A model generated the notes under the pieces. The model was not told where the DNA came from and did no database searches. It saw nothing but the letters and a program-made list of their open reading frames with translations. A stretch of DNA of 64,000 bases from Brevibacterium sp. 'Marine' (lineage in GTDB: Bacteria > Actinomycetota > Actinomycetes > Actinomycetales > Brevibacteriaceae). Shown here piece by piece: positions 44,613 through 60,772 of the stretch. The stretch's first letter is position 1, and each line of letters opens with the position of its first letter. The position numbers and the translations under genes were made by a program. The stretch lies in NCBI RefSeq assembly GCF_012844365.1, contig NZ_CP051626.1, positions 1,240,001 to 1,304,000 of the forward strand. The letters run 5' to 3'.

Positions 44613-45848
44613 ATGGTGACCGAGACGACGAGCTACGCCCGCGCGCAGCAGCAGCTGCGCGATCGCATCCGCGACACCTGGGCGCAGCAACCCCTCTATA
44701 TCGATGAGATCGTCAGACCCGGACTGACCGAGAACCAGCTCACCGCCATCCGGCGGGCCTCACAGCAGACCGAGGACACCGGTCTGACTCATTACCTCGC
44801 GATCACTCCCGGCCTCCAGACCATGGGCTACGGCGATTGGGCGAAGTTCACCTCCGACTTCGCCTTCGCCATGCACGAAGAGTCGGGGAAGAAGCAGACC
44901 CTTGTCCTCTTCACCGAAGGCGAGACCTCAGCCCGCTCATTCGCCTATCTCGTCACCGACAACGGACCCGTCGTCCCCTCGGGCGCACCCGAACTCATGA
45001 GGTCCCGCAGCGATGACTTCATCCCCGTCGAACTCGCCGTCCCCTACTATCTGCAGGTCCTCGTCGCCGCCGCCGACGGGACCGAACCACCCTCTGCCCC
45101 GGATTTCGACACCCGCGACGTCGGTACCCGCAGCGAGGATTACATCGAACGCTTCGGCCTCGACCACTCCGACCCCGACGCGCTCGTCTTCGGTGCGACG
45201 GCCGCCGCGGCGCTCGGCGCGACCCTATGGCTGCTGCACCGCCGCAATCGCTATTCCTGGCGGACGAAGCTGACGACGACACCGGAACTGGTCAAGTCCC
45301 GCAACCTCCAGAAAGCCGTCACCGAGGCGGCCGCCCCGATCCCCGAACCCGAGCATCCCGATGACGACACGTGGGCTCTGTATGACCGAGGGCGACGAAT
45401 CCAGGACGCTCTGGCCGTCCTGACCACAGCCCATCCGGACTGGGCCGAATCCGTCGACTTCGCCCACCGCCACGCAGTGTGCGCCCTCGTCACCCTCGAC
45501 CGTTGGGTGCGTCGAGGGCTGCGCAGGCGCTCCAACAGATTGGACGACGAACCGCGCTTCTGCTTCCTCTTCCCGCACCACCGCAGAGACATCGATGATC
45601 ATGTGCTCAGACAGTCCGGGCGCAGCCTCACCGCGGCGCTGTGCGTCGACTGTCGCGAGGACCTGGCGGCCGGCCACGATCCGGAACGACTGATGGTGCC
45701 CAAGCGCCCCGGTTCCACCCGCGCTGTCCCGTACTTCCAACGCGACGACGCCTACGCGCTCTCCGGCTTCGGCAGCTTCCAGCCCCTCGACGAGGCGGTG
45801 CTGGAGACCATGAGCCCACGGCACTCCGCCCTCGGAAGGAGCCGATGA
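44613..45848 (+). CDS. Membrane protein of unknown function, first gene of a three-gene paralogous cluster
   Basis: A 411-residue protein I do not recognise by name. Residues 10-130 form a domain with QQPLYIDEIVRPGLTENQL and THYLAITPG, matching motifs in the next two genes. One membrane helix (190-209) is followed by basic residues, which predicts the C-terminal half to be cytoplasmic and the N-domain outside, although no signal peptide is present. The C-terminus has Cys317, His322/323 and Cys344-x2-Cys347 followed by PYFQRDDAYALSGFGSF, paralleling the third gene; this may bind zinc. The stop overlaps the next start. GTG 44616 is an alternative start. Confidence 0.75.
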   Translation: MVTETTSYARAQQQLRDRIRDTWAQQPLYIDEIVRPGLTENQLTAIRRASQQTEDTGLTHYLAITPGLQTMGYGDWAKFTSDFAFAMHEESGKKQTLVLFTEGETSARSFAYLVTDNGPVVPSGAPELMRSRSDDFIPVELAVPYYLQVLVAAADGTEPPSAPDFDTRDVGTRSEDYIERFGLDHSDPDALVFGATAAAALGATLWLLHRRNRYSWRTKLTTTPELVKSRNLQKAVTEAAAPIPEPEHPDDDTWALYDRGRRIQDALAVLTTAHPDWAESVDFAHRHAVCALVTLDRWVRRGLRRRSNRLDDEPRFCFLFPHHRRDIDDHVLRQSGRSLTAALCVDCREDLAAGHDPERLMVPKRPGSTRAVPYFQRDDAYALSGFGSFQPLDEAVLETMSPRHSALGRSR

Positions 45849-46657
45849 TGGCCACCGGAACTGCCCGTTCGATCAACCCACTCGATTGGGTCATCGCCGT
45901 CATCGCTGTCGCCGCCGTGTCGATCGGCGCCGCCCTGCTCAGCGGCCACTTCTTCGACCAGACGAAGGCCGAGCGCATCGAGACGATCGACAGCGGACGG
46001 ATCGATGTCGACTCGATCTTCACCGACCGCATCGAGGGCGCCATCGACCCCGACTACGATCCGTCTCGGTACCAGGCGATCGCGAAATCGTTGGCCCAGG
46101 ATCCCGTCTATTTCGACGGCTACCCGGAATTCGAGATCGAAGACGATGAGATCGCGGAGATCAGGGCCGCCGTCGCCGATGCCGACACCCCCATCTACGT
46201 CGCTTTCCTCAACACCTCAGACCTCGACGACGCGGACGGCGACCTCGATCTGCTCGCGGCCCGAATCGTCACCGAGATGGACGACGCCGAGGCGGCTGTG
46301 CTCACCGTCGACGCCTCAGGCATCATGGGCGTGGGCGAGAAAGGGGTGTACCGACCCCGGATGGCCCATCTCAGTGGTGAGTTCGACGACACTGAGTCCC
46401 GCAGCGCGCTGAAAGGCGTCGAACAGCTCAGCTCCGCAGAGACCGAGGACCTCGCCTCGAGCTATTCGTACAAGCACGATGACAACGGCAACCCGCTGCT
46501 GGTCAAGCGGGATACCGCGACCGACCCACACGACCTCGAGTACAGCACCGGCGGCGCCGTGGCCGGAGCCGTCGTCGGCATCCTCGTCGGCGGGGGAGTC
46601 GGAGCCGGAATCCACTTCATCCGCCGCGCACTGAAGAAACGGACAGCCAACCAGTGA
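45845..46657 (+). CDS. Membrane protein of unknown function, second gene of the cluster
   Basis: A 270-residue protein with two helices (about 13-33 and 236-259) and a basic C-terminus (RRALKKR), so the central acidic domain should face outward. The domain has SLAQDPVYFDGYPEFEIEDDEI (80s-100s) and TPIYVAFL (115-122), the same pattern of DPVY followed by a YVA strand seen in the neighbours. It lacks the Cys/His tail. The ATG at 45845 follows AAGGAG inside the first gene and overlaps its stop by 4 nt; its own stop overlaps the third gene by 4 nt. Confidence 0.75.
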   Translation: MMATGTARSINPLDWVIAVIAVAAVSIGAALLSGHFFDQTKAERIETIDSGRIDVDSIFTDRIEGAIDPDYDPSRYQAIAKSLAQDPVYFDGYPEFEIEDDEIAEIRAAVADADTPIYVAFLNTSDLDDADGDLDLLAARIVTEMDDAEAAVLTVDASGIMGVGEKGVYRPRMAHLSGEFDDTESRSALKGVEQLSSAETEDLASSYSYKHDDNGNPLLVKRDTATDPHDLEYSTGGAVAGAVVGILVGGGVGAGIHFIRRALKKRTANQ

Positions 46658-47871
46658 CCCAACAGGCCCAGACGATCGCCGAGGCGCTCAGCACCGACCC
46701 CGTCTACGTGACGAAGTCCGCGCAGGGAGAGGTGAATGAGACCCTGCTGCAGAAGGCGGAGACGAAGATCGACGGCCTCGACTTCGATGTCTACGTCATC
46801 GTCTCCGGAGACGACGGAGCCGACCGGGACCTGCTCGAGCAGGTCAAGGTCTACAACGGCGGTGAAGGTGCATTCATCATGATCGACACGAACACCGACC
46901 TCGTCGTCGACTACACCTTCGAGGACCAGCACGACCTGCAGATGCAGGTGATGGAGCAGATGTCCGTCGGACGTGACCAATGGAGCCACAGCACGCCGTC
47001 GCAGACGAAGCTGAACATGCTCCTCGACCTCTACGCCGACCCGCAGGCAGCACCCGAACGGGAGACTGGCCAGGAGGCACCGGGCAGCGAAGTGCAGACT
47101 GTCGACGGGGCGAGCTCCACGGCAACGCTGTTCCTCGGGGGAGCGGTTCTGGTTCTGGCCCTTGTCATCGCCGTCATCTGGTTCGCCCGCTCACGGCGGG
47201 AGAGGGCGAAAGCCGCGCGCACCCGCCGCCGCTTCGAACTGCCCGCCCGACTGCTCGACCGAGTCGATGATCTGCAGCGGAAGACGCTGCGGGAAGGACT
47301 GAACGAGGACACGACGGAACTGGCCGAAGAGATCACGCAGCTGCAGACCCAGAACCTCGGTGCGACGGACACCGAGGGAGTGGAACGGGCACTCGACGCC
47401 TACCAGATGGCCAGGACGATCGTCGACGACACCGAAGCTGAACGCATCGACCTCGCGGGGGCCATGGTGCTGCTGCGTCAGGCCGGTCGTGAGATCGCCG
47501 AGGTGAAGCTGCACAGATCGGCCAAGCACGGAGCACGGGCGCGGAAGCCCGATGTCGCACGGGCCTCCGGCCCGACGAGGTCGGCACGGACCCGGGGACT
47601 GCCGCAGAGTCTGTGCACGGTCAACCCTCTGCACGGGGAAGCACGGTCGAATCGGCAGGTGAGCACCGAGCGCAAGGGTCACCTGGCGGGAAAGAGCGTC
47701 CGCGTCCCCGTCTGCGGCAGCTGCCTGTCCGATCTGCAGTCCGGCCGCGAACTGCAGTGGATCTTCGACGGCGACCGTCCCTATGTCGAGGGTGACAGCG
47801 TCTGGGCGCAGACGCTGTTCGGGGCCATCGGCGGCGATCTCGTCACCGCCCTGCACCGTCGGGGTTCCTGA
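46654..47871 (+). CDS. Membrane protein of unknown function with C-terminal Cys/His motif, third gene of the cluster
   Basis: A 405-residue protein. The N-domain has ALSTDPVYVTKSAQGEVNETLL (11-32) and DVYVIVSGDDG (45-55). One helix (157-177) is followed by a strongly basic stretch (RSRRERAKAARTRRR), giving N-out/C-in topology without a signal peptide. A helical segment (200-285) precedes LCTVNPLHGEA (Cys321, His327) and VPVCGSCLSDL (Cys354, Cys357), then PYVEGDSVWAQTLFGAIGGDL. The C-terminal block matches the first gene. The GTG start overlaps the second gene. Function is unknown. Confidence 0.75.
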   Translation: MTQQAQTIAEALSTDPVYVTKSAQGEVNETLLQKAETKIDGLDFDVYVIVSGDDGADRDLLEQVKVYNGGEGAFIMIDTNTDLVVDYTFEDQHDLQMQVMEQMSVGRDQWSHSTPSQTKLNMLLDLYADPQAAPERETGQEAPGSEVQTVDGASSTATLFLGGAVLVLALVIAVIWFARSRRERAKAARTRRRFELPARLLDRVDDLQRKTLREGLNEDTTELAEEITQLQTQNLGATDTEGVERALDAYQMARTIVDDTEAERIDLAGAMVLLRQAGREIAEVKLHRSAKHGARARKPDVARASGPTRSARTRGLPQSLCTVNPLHGEARSNRQVSTERKGHLAGKSVRVPVCGSCLSDLQSGRELQWIFDGDRPYVEGDSVWAQTLFGAIGGDLVTALHRRGS

Positions 47872-47899
47872 TCCCGGGCCGCATACTCGACCCGTCCGG

Positions 47900-48700
47900 T
47901 CAGACCAGGCGATGCTCCCGGGGAATCGTCCGATCATGGTCGCCCGGCATGGAACGGGCGGGCAGAGCCACCTCGGCGTCTCCCTGATCGACCATCAGCC
48001 CCTCGACATCGGCGAGCTGACGGGCGAGGAAATCACGATCGACCGGGACCCCGTGACCGGGAACGAACGTTGTCGCCTCGGGAAACGACAGCAGGGTGTG
48101 CAGGCTCTCGGCCCACTCGCTCAAGGCGGCATCGGCACCGGCCTGAGGGGCGGCCGCCTCTTCGACGAGGTCGCCGGCGAAGACGATTCCGAGTTCGGGC
48201 AGCCGGATCACCAGATCGGCCGTCGAATGACCGCCGAGGACATGGAATTCGACCGGGCAGTCGCCGAGGTCGAGGTGTCGCACGTCCCCGGGGGACGGAT
48301 CGACAGGGGAGACGTCGACGACGAGGTCGCCGGGATTGTCGGGGAGGCTTGACCGATAGTCCTCCGGGAAGTCGCCGCCCGCAACTCCGTCGAGGGCGAT
48401 CCAGGCCGTGGCTTCCTGATCCGAAGCGAACGATGATGACGCGTATACGGCGGTGACCCCGGCGGATACGGCGGCGGCGGCGCCGAAGAAGTGATCCCAA
48501 TGGTCGTGGGTGATCGCGAGTTCGATCGCGCGCGGACGGTCACCGCCGATCTCCTCGCCGAGGCGGCCCGCCCGCTCCAGCAGGTGCTCGGCAGCCGCGG
48601 GGCCGGGCCCGGCATCGACGAGCAGGGTGCGATCGGTGCCGATGATGACTCCGCAGTTGACCGCGGCAGGATCGAAGCTGAGAACTCTCACTCGTGTCAT
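47900..48700 (-). CDS. Metallo-beta-lactamase-fold hydrolase
   Basis: A 266-residue MBL-fold protein. The metal motif THDHWDH supplies His65, His67, Asp69 and His70; GGHSTADLV, FAGDL and VPGHG give the remaining ligands. The substrate could be a thioester, lactone or phosphodiester; nothing in the context narrows this. No signal peptide. It starts at ATG 48700 with TAGACT 6 nt upstream, suggesting leaderless transcription, and is convergent with the three-gene membrane cluster, 28 bp away. Confidence 0.85.
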   Translation of the reverse strand: MTRVRVLSFDPAAVNCGVIIGTDRTLLVDAGPGPAAAEHLLERAGRLGEEIGGDRPRAIELAITHDHWDHFFGAAAAVSAGVTAVYASSSFASDQEATAWIALDGVAGGDFPEDYRSSLPDNPGDLVVDVSPVDPSPGDVRHLDLGDCPVEFHVLGGHSTADLVIRLPELGIVFAGDLVEEAAAPQAGADAALSEWAESLHTLLSFPEATTFVPGHGVPVDRDFLARQLADVEGLMVDQGDAEVALPARSMPGDHDRTIPREHRLV

Positions 48701-48706
48701 GTTCGC

Positions 48707-48712
48707 AGTCTA
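48707..48712 (-). promoter_or_regulatory. -10-like hexamer before the MBL-fold gene
   Basis: TAGACT on the minus strand, 6 nt before the ATG at 48700. Confidence 0.45.
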
Positions 48713-48797
48713 GAATGTCACCCACCGGCTGTCAGCGCGACGATGCGCGAAGGAGGCATCGCAGTGAGGCGGCCACCTGCGACGACAGAGGTCACAG

Positions 48798-49856
48798 ATG
48801 GAGATCACCCGGATCAGGTCGGGACACGTCGATCCCGCGGCGATCGAGGCACTGATGCCCGAGCTGCTGGACTTCGACACCGTCATCAACCGTGCCTCCG
48901 GGCTGGGGGAGGACTTCGACCCGATTCCCGACGAGGTGCGGCACGCGTTGACCAGCACGAGCGAATATCGGACCACTCTCACCTGGATCGGGCGCATCGA
49001 TGGGGTGATCGTGGCCAAAGGCGTGGCCGAACTTCGCCTGACCAGCAATACCGACACTGCGGAGGTCTGGTGCGGAGTGCATCCGGACCATCGCCGTCGT
49101 GGACTGGGTGCCGCGCTGCTGACGGTGATGGAGGCCGAGCTGCGAGCAGAGGGCCGGACAGCGCTGTCGAGCTTCTGCGAGATTCCGGAATCCGTCAGGG
49201 CTGCGAATCTGCGCGGTGCCCGTCTGGCCGCCGAAACCGGTGCCGGGACGCTGCCGGCCGCTCTGCCGGAGGTGTCTTTTCTCAGCAGCCGCGGGTACGG
49301 GCTCGCACAGATCGAACGGTGCTCGGTCGCGCCGACTGCAACCGCGGCCGAACTCGACCTCGGTGCCCACGTCGACGACTACGTCATCGAGACCTGGCGA
49401 GGGCCGGTCCCGGAGCATCGACTGGAGCACATCGCTCTGTGCAAACGCCGGCTGAGCACCGACGTGCCGGGAGCTGCGAAATTCGGGGGAGAGGAGAGCT
49501 GGGACGGTGAGCGCGTGAGGGCCCTCGATGCAGAGAAGACGGCCAAGGGAGAATCCATGGCCACGGCACTCGCCCTCCTCGACGGGGAACCGGCGGGGTA
49601 CACACAGGTCGGGTCCTCAGCCGACAGACCGACCGTGGGCTGGCAAGGAGGAACCCTGGTGCTCAGCGAGCACCGTGGGCACCGCCTCGGTGCCCGGCTC
49701 AAGGTCGCCAATCACCGCAGCCTCGCGCAGCATTCGGCGGTCGAGCGCGTGTACACCTGGAACGCCGTGGAGAACTCGTGGATGCTGGCGATCAACGATC
49801 AGGCGGGATTCGGCACCTGGGCATGGGTGGGACTGTGGACGAAGAATCTGCCCTGA
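48798..49856 (+). CDS. Double GNAT-fold N-acetyltransferase
   Basis: The 352-residue protein has two GNAT modules. The first carries a good acetyl-CoA loop (VHPDHRRRGLGAALL, about 94-108). The second, residues 195-350, has LSEHRGHRLGARLKVANH, a more diverged version of the same loop, so it too may bind acetyl-CoA. Tandem GNATs include mycothiol synthase and aminoglycoside-type enzymes, but the sequence does not tell the acceptor. It is divergent from the MBL-fold gene with 97 bp between starts. Confidence 0.83.
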   Translation: MEITRIRSGHVDPAAIEALMPELLDFDTVINRASGLGEDFDPIPDEVRHALTSTSEYRTTLTWIGRIDGVIVAKGVAELRLTSNTDTAEVWCGVHPDHRRRGLGAALLTVMEAELRAEGRTALSSFCEIPESVRAANLRGARLAAETGAGTLPAALPEVSFLSSRGYGLAQIERCSVAPTATAAELDLGAHVDDYVIETWRGPVPEHRLEHIALCKRRLSTDVPGAAKFGGEESWDGERVRALDAEKTAKGESMATALALLDGEPAGYTQVGSSADRPTVGWQGGTLVLSEHRGHRLGARLKVANHRSLAQHSAVERVYTWNAVENSWMLAINDQAGFGTWAWVGLWTKNLP

Positions 49857-49876
49857 AACTGTCCGTCTTGCCAGGC

Positions 49877-49905
49877 TTGACCTGATGCTATAAGCTTGAT
49901 ATTTG
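49877..49905 (+). promoter_or_regulatory. Candidate rpoB promoter
   Basis: TTGACC (49877-49882), a 17-bp spacer and TATTTG (49900-49905), about 165 bp before the rpoB TTG start. An alternative TATAAG is at 49889. Confidence 0.45.
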
Positions 49906-50069
49906 CATCGTTCTGCCTGTGGTGTGCCTTCATATAGCGGTGGGCACAGCATTTCCACTCAAGTGAACCATGCCGACGCCGGGAGTCGAAATCTGACACA
50001 CCCCGTGGACGTCGCCGGAGCGAGTGGGCAGACGAAGTATCAGATGGTGAAGCACTCGGAAGGAACCAA

Positions 50070-53549
<3,480 letters not shown>

Positions 53550-53617
53550 GGACTTCCACTTCAACCGACACAACTTTTTGATGAACGATTCGTTCATCGC
53601 CAGGAAAGAGGATTTAC

Positions 53618-57490
<3,873 letters not shown>

Positions 57491-57535
57491 GACTGAGCGG
57501 CTGAGTCGCAGCGTCTGAGAGAGGCACGCGAAGAG

Positions 57536-57563
57536 GGGGCGTCCACCACACGGTGGACGCCCC
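57536..57563 (+). terminator. Terminator of the rpoB-rpoC operon
   Basis: GGGGCGTCCACC and its complement form a perfect 12-bp stem with an ACAC loop, 45 nt after the rpoC stop; TCCTGCTATT follows. Confidence 0.8.
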
Positions 57564-57586
57564 TCCTGCTATTCACGCTGCGACAT

Positions 57587-57654
57587 CGAGAAACGGGTGG
57601 AGTGTCGAAACGCGGGTGTGTGCGCCCGTGTTTCGACACTCCACCCGTTTCTCG
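57587..57654. repeat. 68-nt palindrome between rpoC and pfkA
   Basis: Arms start CGAGAAACGGGTGGAGTGTC and pair over 34 positions with a few mismatches near the centre; CGACAT and ATGTCG outside extend it with a bulge. It lies between convergent genes and is unlike the four-copy family. It may end pfkA transcription or be a second repeat family. Confidence 0.8.
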
Positions 57655-57673
57655 GTGAAGATGTCGGACTCAC

Positions 57674-58699
57674 TCAGCCGAAGAGAACCTGTGCCTCTTC
57701 CCAGCGATGCAGCGGCACGGACTTGAGGCTGTCGACGGCCGATGACATCTCCACCGAGACGATGTCCGTGCCCTTGAGGCTGGCCATCTTGCCCCAGTGC
57801 CCGTGCTGGGCGAGGTCGGCCGCAGCCATGCCCAACCGGGTCGACAGGACCCGGTCGTACGCGGTGGGGGAGCCGCCTCGCTGCAGGTGTCCGAGGATCG
57901 TCGCCCGAGATTCGATGCCGGTGATCTCCTCGATCTTCGGGGCCAGGTAGTTCGCGATCCCGCCGAGGCGGACCCGTCCCTTGTTGTCGACGCCGTGGTC
58001 GGCGACCTGTGAGTCGAATCCTTCGGGGATGAACCCTTCGGCGACGACGACGATGGGTGCGCGCCCGCGGTCCCTGGCCGAGCGCACCCAGTCCGAGATC
58101 TGTTCGAAGGAGACGGGGAACTCGGGCATGAGGATCGCGTGTGCGCCTGCCGCCATGCCGGCGTGCAGGGCGATCCATCCGACATTGCGTCCCATGACCT
58201 CGATGACCATGCAGCGGTGGTGGGACTCTGCGGTGGTGCGGAGTCGGTCGATGGCCTCGGTGGCGATGGACTGGGCGGTGTCGAAGCCGAAAGTGTAGTC
58301 CGTGTTGCCGAGGTCGTTGTCGATGGTCTTGGGCACGCCGACGATGTGCAGGCCCTCTTCATGGACCAGACGTGAGGCGCCGGCCAGGGTGCCTTCGCCG
58401 CCGATGGCGATGAGCGAATCGATGCCGTGGGCGGCCATGACCTCCCGCATCCGCTCGGGTCCGCCGTCCTCATAGGGGTGGGTGCGGGAGGTGCCGAGGA
58501 TGGTTCCGCCGCGTCCGGACAGTCCGCGCACGTCGAGCATGGTCATATCGAACATGTCGTCGTCGAGCAGACCCCGCCAGCCGTCGCGGATGCCGACGAA
58601 CTCCGCGTCATAGGCGCGGATGCCTTTGCGGACGATGCCGCGGATGACAGCGTTGAGGCCCGGGCAGTCGCCTCCCGAGGTGAGTACACCGATCTTCAT
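57674..58699 (-). CDS. pfkA: 6-phosphofructokinase
   Basis: A 341-residue phosphofructokinase. TSGGDCPGLNA (7-17), GGEGT (100-104), PKTIDND (123-129) and the GHLQRGGSP motif are all present. Gly103 is the residue typical of ATP users, while Lys124 is typical of pyrophosphate users; this combination is known in actinobacterial enzymes, at least one of which (Streptomyces coelicolor) uses ATP. It catalyses fructose-6-phosphate phosphorylation in glycolysis. The start overlaps the DUF1707 gene stop by 4 nt, so the two are co-transcribed. Confidence 0.94.
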   Translation of the reverse strand: MKIGVLTSGGDCPGLNAVIRGIVRKGIRAYDAEFVGIRDGWRGLLDDDMFDMTMLDVRGLSGRGGTILGTSRTHPYEDGGPERMREVMAAHGIDSLIAIGGEGTLAGASRLVHEEGLHIVGVPKTIDNDLGNTDYTFGFDTAQSIATEAIDRLRTTAESHHRCMVIEVMGRNVGWIALHAGMAAGAHAILMPEFPVSFEQISDWVRSARDRGRAPIVVVAEGFIPEGFDSQVADHGVDNKGRVRLGGIANYLAPKIEEITGIESRATILGHLQRGGSPTAYDRVLSTRLGMAAADLAQHGHWGKMASLKGTDIVSVEMSSAVDSLKSVPLHRWEEAQVLFG

Positions 58700-59385
58700 T
58701 CCAGTTGACCCTGATCCTTTGCTCGATAGCCTTTGGCGAGCCGGACGTCGTGTCCGGCCATGAGGGAGAAGCCCTTGAGGATCACGGTCCCGTTGGACCC
58801 GTCACCCTGCGCGGATCGGCGGACCTCATTGCCCGCCATGATGTTGATGGTCTCGTCGCGGATGCGCACTCCCGGCGGCACGAAGATGTCGTTGCCGGCC
58901 CACATCGCATATGAGTTCAGTTCGACGGTCACTCCGGGACCCATGACCTCGCAGAGGTCGATGTTGTCACCGCCCATGAGGGCGTAGGTGGTGACCTCGG
59001 CGGTGCCGGGAGGCACGTCGAGCTGACGTCCGGACATGATGGCCACGGAGTTCATCGGCGAAGCCGATCCCGGTTCCGCAGCCGGGGAGAGTTCGCTCGG
59101 TCCGCGCCGCTGCAGCTGGGAGCCCGGATCTGTGGGACCCGGCGTCTGACCGGTCTGGCGGGCGAGCTTCCGGTGGAGCGAGTCGCCCTCGGGGAGGTCG
59201 TCGATGAGAGGGATGAGCTCGTCGAGGAATTTCGCTCCGATCGCGTCATCCTGTCGCTGCGCCGTCTCCTCGGGGTCGAGGCGACCGTTCGTCACGGCAT
59301 CGGTGATCACTGAGAGGACATCGTCGCGGTCCTGGTCGGAGGCGCGGATGCGCCGCTGAGGAGGAGGGGAGTCGTCATCGGCCAT
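58696..59385 (-). CDS. DUF1707 protein with LiaF-like C-terminal domain
   Basis: A 229-residue soluble protein. Residues 12-65 are the DUF1707 (SHOCT-like) domain, IRASDQDRDDVLSVITDAV then GRLDPEETAQRQDDA. After a Pro/Gly linker, residues 110-210 have the repeating beta pattern of the LiaF/cell-wall-active antibiotic response domain (MSGRQLDVPPG, LMGGDNIDLCEV, MAGNEVR). Such proteins are linked to envelope stress sensing. No membrane helix. The start at ATG 59385 excludes the longer upstream frame. It is coupled to pfkA. Confidence 0.8.
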   Translation of the reverse strand: MADDDSPPPQRRIRASDQDRDDVLSVITDAVTNGRLDPEETAQRQDDAIGAKFLDELIPLIDDLPEGDSLHRKLARQTGQTPGPTDPGSQLQRRGPSELSPAAEPGSASPMNSVAIMSGRQLDVPPGTAEVTTYALMGGDNIDLCEVMGPGVTVELNSYAMWAGNDIFVPPGVRIRDETINIMAGNEVRRSAQGDGSNGTVILKGFSLMAGHDVRLAKGYRAKDQGQLE

Positions 59386-59506
59386 GAAGCCCAGTGTAGC
59401 GGTCTTCACATTCGCGAGCAGGGAGGACTGCGGTGACGAGGACTCCACAGCAGGGCCACAGCTTCGACCAATGCTGGGCCTATCGACCGCCGCGAATGTG
59501 GAGGGC

Positions 59507-60772
59507 ATGAGACATGAGAGCAGCGCCTGGCAGCAGCCGGAGACGCAGACAGCCGACACGGCCACCCGACCGACCACGACCGTCGACCTCGTCGTCCCGG
59601 TGTACAACGAGGAGGCTTCGCTGGCCGCCTCGGTCGAGACCCTCCTGGCCGTCGAACCCTCCCGCGGAACCGAGGTCACAATCATCATCGCCGACAATGC
59701 GAGCACCGATGAGACGCCCATCATCGCCGCGACCCTGGCGGCGACGTACCCGCAGGTCGAGTACGTCCGCCTCGAACAGAAGGGCCGCGGTCGCGCACTG
59801 AACCAGGTGTGGCAGGCCTCGTCGGCGGACGTCGTCGCCTACACGGACGTGGATCTGGCCACAGACATCCGAGTCCTCGACCCGATGGTCGAGATCATCC
59901 GGTCGGGGCTGGCCGATGTCGCCATCGCCTCTCGGCTGCAGCCCGGTGTTGCGGTCGAGCGCGGGATCAGACGCGAGATCATCTCCCGCTGCTACAACCG
60001 ACTGCTCAAGCTCAGCCTCGGCGTCGGGTTCAGTGACGCCCAATGCGGTTTCAAAGCGCTGTCGGCACGGGCAGCGAAGGAACTGCTGCCGCAGGTCGAG
60101 GACTCTGAATGGTTCTTCGACACTGAGCTGCTCGCTCGCGCCGAGTGGGCCGGGTACCGCATCCACGAGTTCGGCACGGACTGGACGGATGACCCGGACT
60201 CCTCCGTCGACGTGGTCAGCACGGCTTGGAAGGACATCAAGGGCATCGTCCGGCTGCGCACCGGCGGACGCACCCGGGTCAGTCACGCAGTCCCCGCACC
60301 GAACACCGGAGCACAGATCCTCCATTTCATCGACGTCGGGATCATCAGCACCGTGCTCTACGCCGTGCTGTTCCTCCTCGGCATCCAATTCGTCTCGGAG
60401 CCCGCGGCGAACATCCTTGCGCTGCTCCTTTCGACGATCGCGAACACGGCCCTCAACCGGGGCCACACCTTCGGAGTGAGATCTCCGCACCGCCGCCTGA
60501 CCTCCCAGTTGAAAGGCATGGCGGCCTTCGGCCTGTGCCTGGCCTTCACCTCGGCAGGTCTGGCCGTCGCAGACGGATTCACCGGACCGGGGGCAACTGT
60601 CGGCACGCTCGCCGTGCTGACGGCGGCGAACCTCGCCGCCACGGTGGTCCGGTTCGTGCTCATGCGCACATGGGTCTTCGCCCGCGGTTCCCACCACAGC
60701 GTCCACCGCGCCACCACGACTGCTGCAGCCGGAACGGCGCACCCGAACGAAAAGGACATCGACCATGTCTGA
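59507..60772 (+). CDS. GT2 glycosyltransferase fused to a GtrA-like membrane domain (polyprenyl-phosphate mannose/glucose synthase type)
   Basis: The 421-residue protein has an N-terminal GT2 domain: VDLVVPVYNEE (26-36), ADNASTDET (62-70), a DXD-like YTDVDLATD near 110 and the AQCGFKA motif. After residue 260 four helices form a GtrA-like domain. Together they resemble dolichyl/polyprenyl-phosphate sugar synthases with a flippase-like tail. It probably makes the lipid-linked sugar donor for the GT39-type enzyme, whose gene it overlaps by 8 nt. The ATG 59507 has GGAGGG; the longer in-frame start at 59384 is less likely. Confidence 0.87.
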   Translation: MRHESSAWQQPETQTADTATRPTTTVDLVVPVYNEEASLAASVETLLAVEPSRGTEVTIIIADNASTDETPIIAATLAATYPQVEYVRLEQKGRGRALNQVWQASSADVVAYTDVDLATDIRVLDPMVEIIRSGLADVAIASRLQPGVAVERGIRREIISRCYNRLLKLSLGVGFSDAQCGFKALSARAAKELLPQVEDSEWFFDTELLARAEWAGYRIHEFGTDWTDDPDSSVDVVSTAWKDIKGIVRLRTGGRTRVSHAVPAPNTGAQILHFIDVGIISTVLYAVLFLLGIQFVSEPAANILALLLSTIANTALNRGHTFGVRSPHRRLTSQLKGMAAFGLCLAFTSAGLAVADGFTGPGATVGTLAVLTAANLAATVVRFVLMRTWVFARGSHHSVHRATTTAAAGTAHPNEKDIDHV

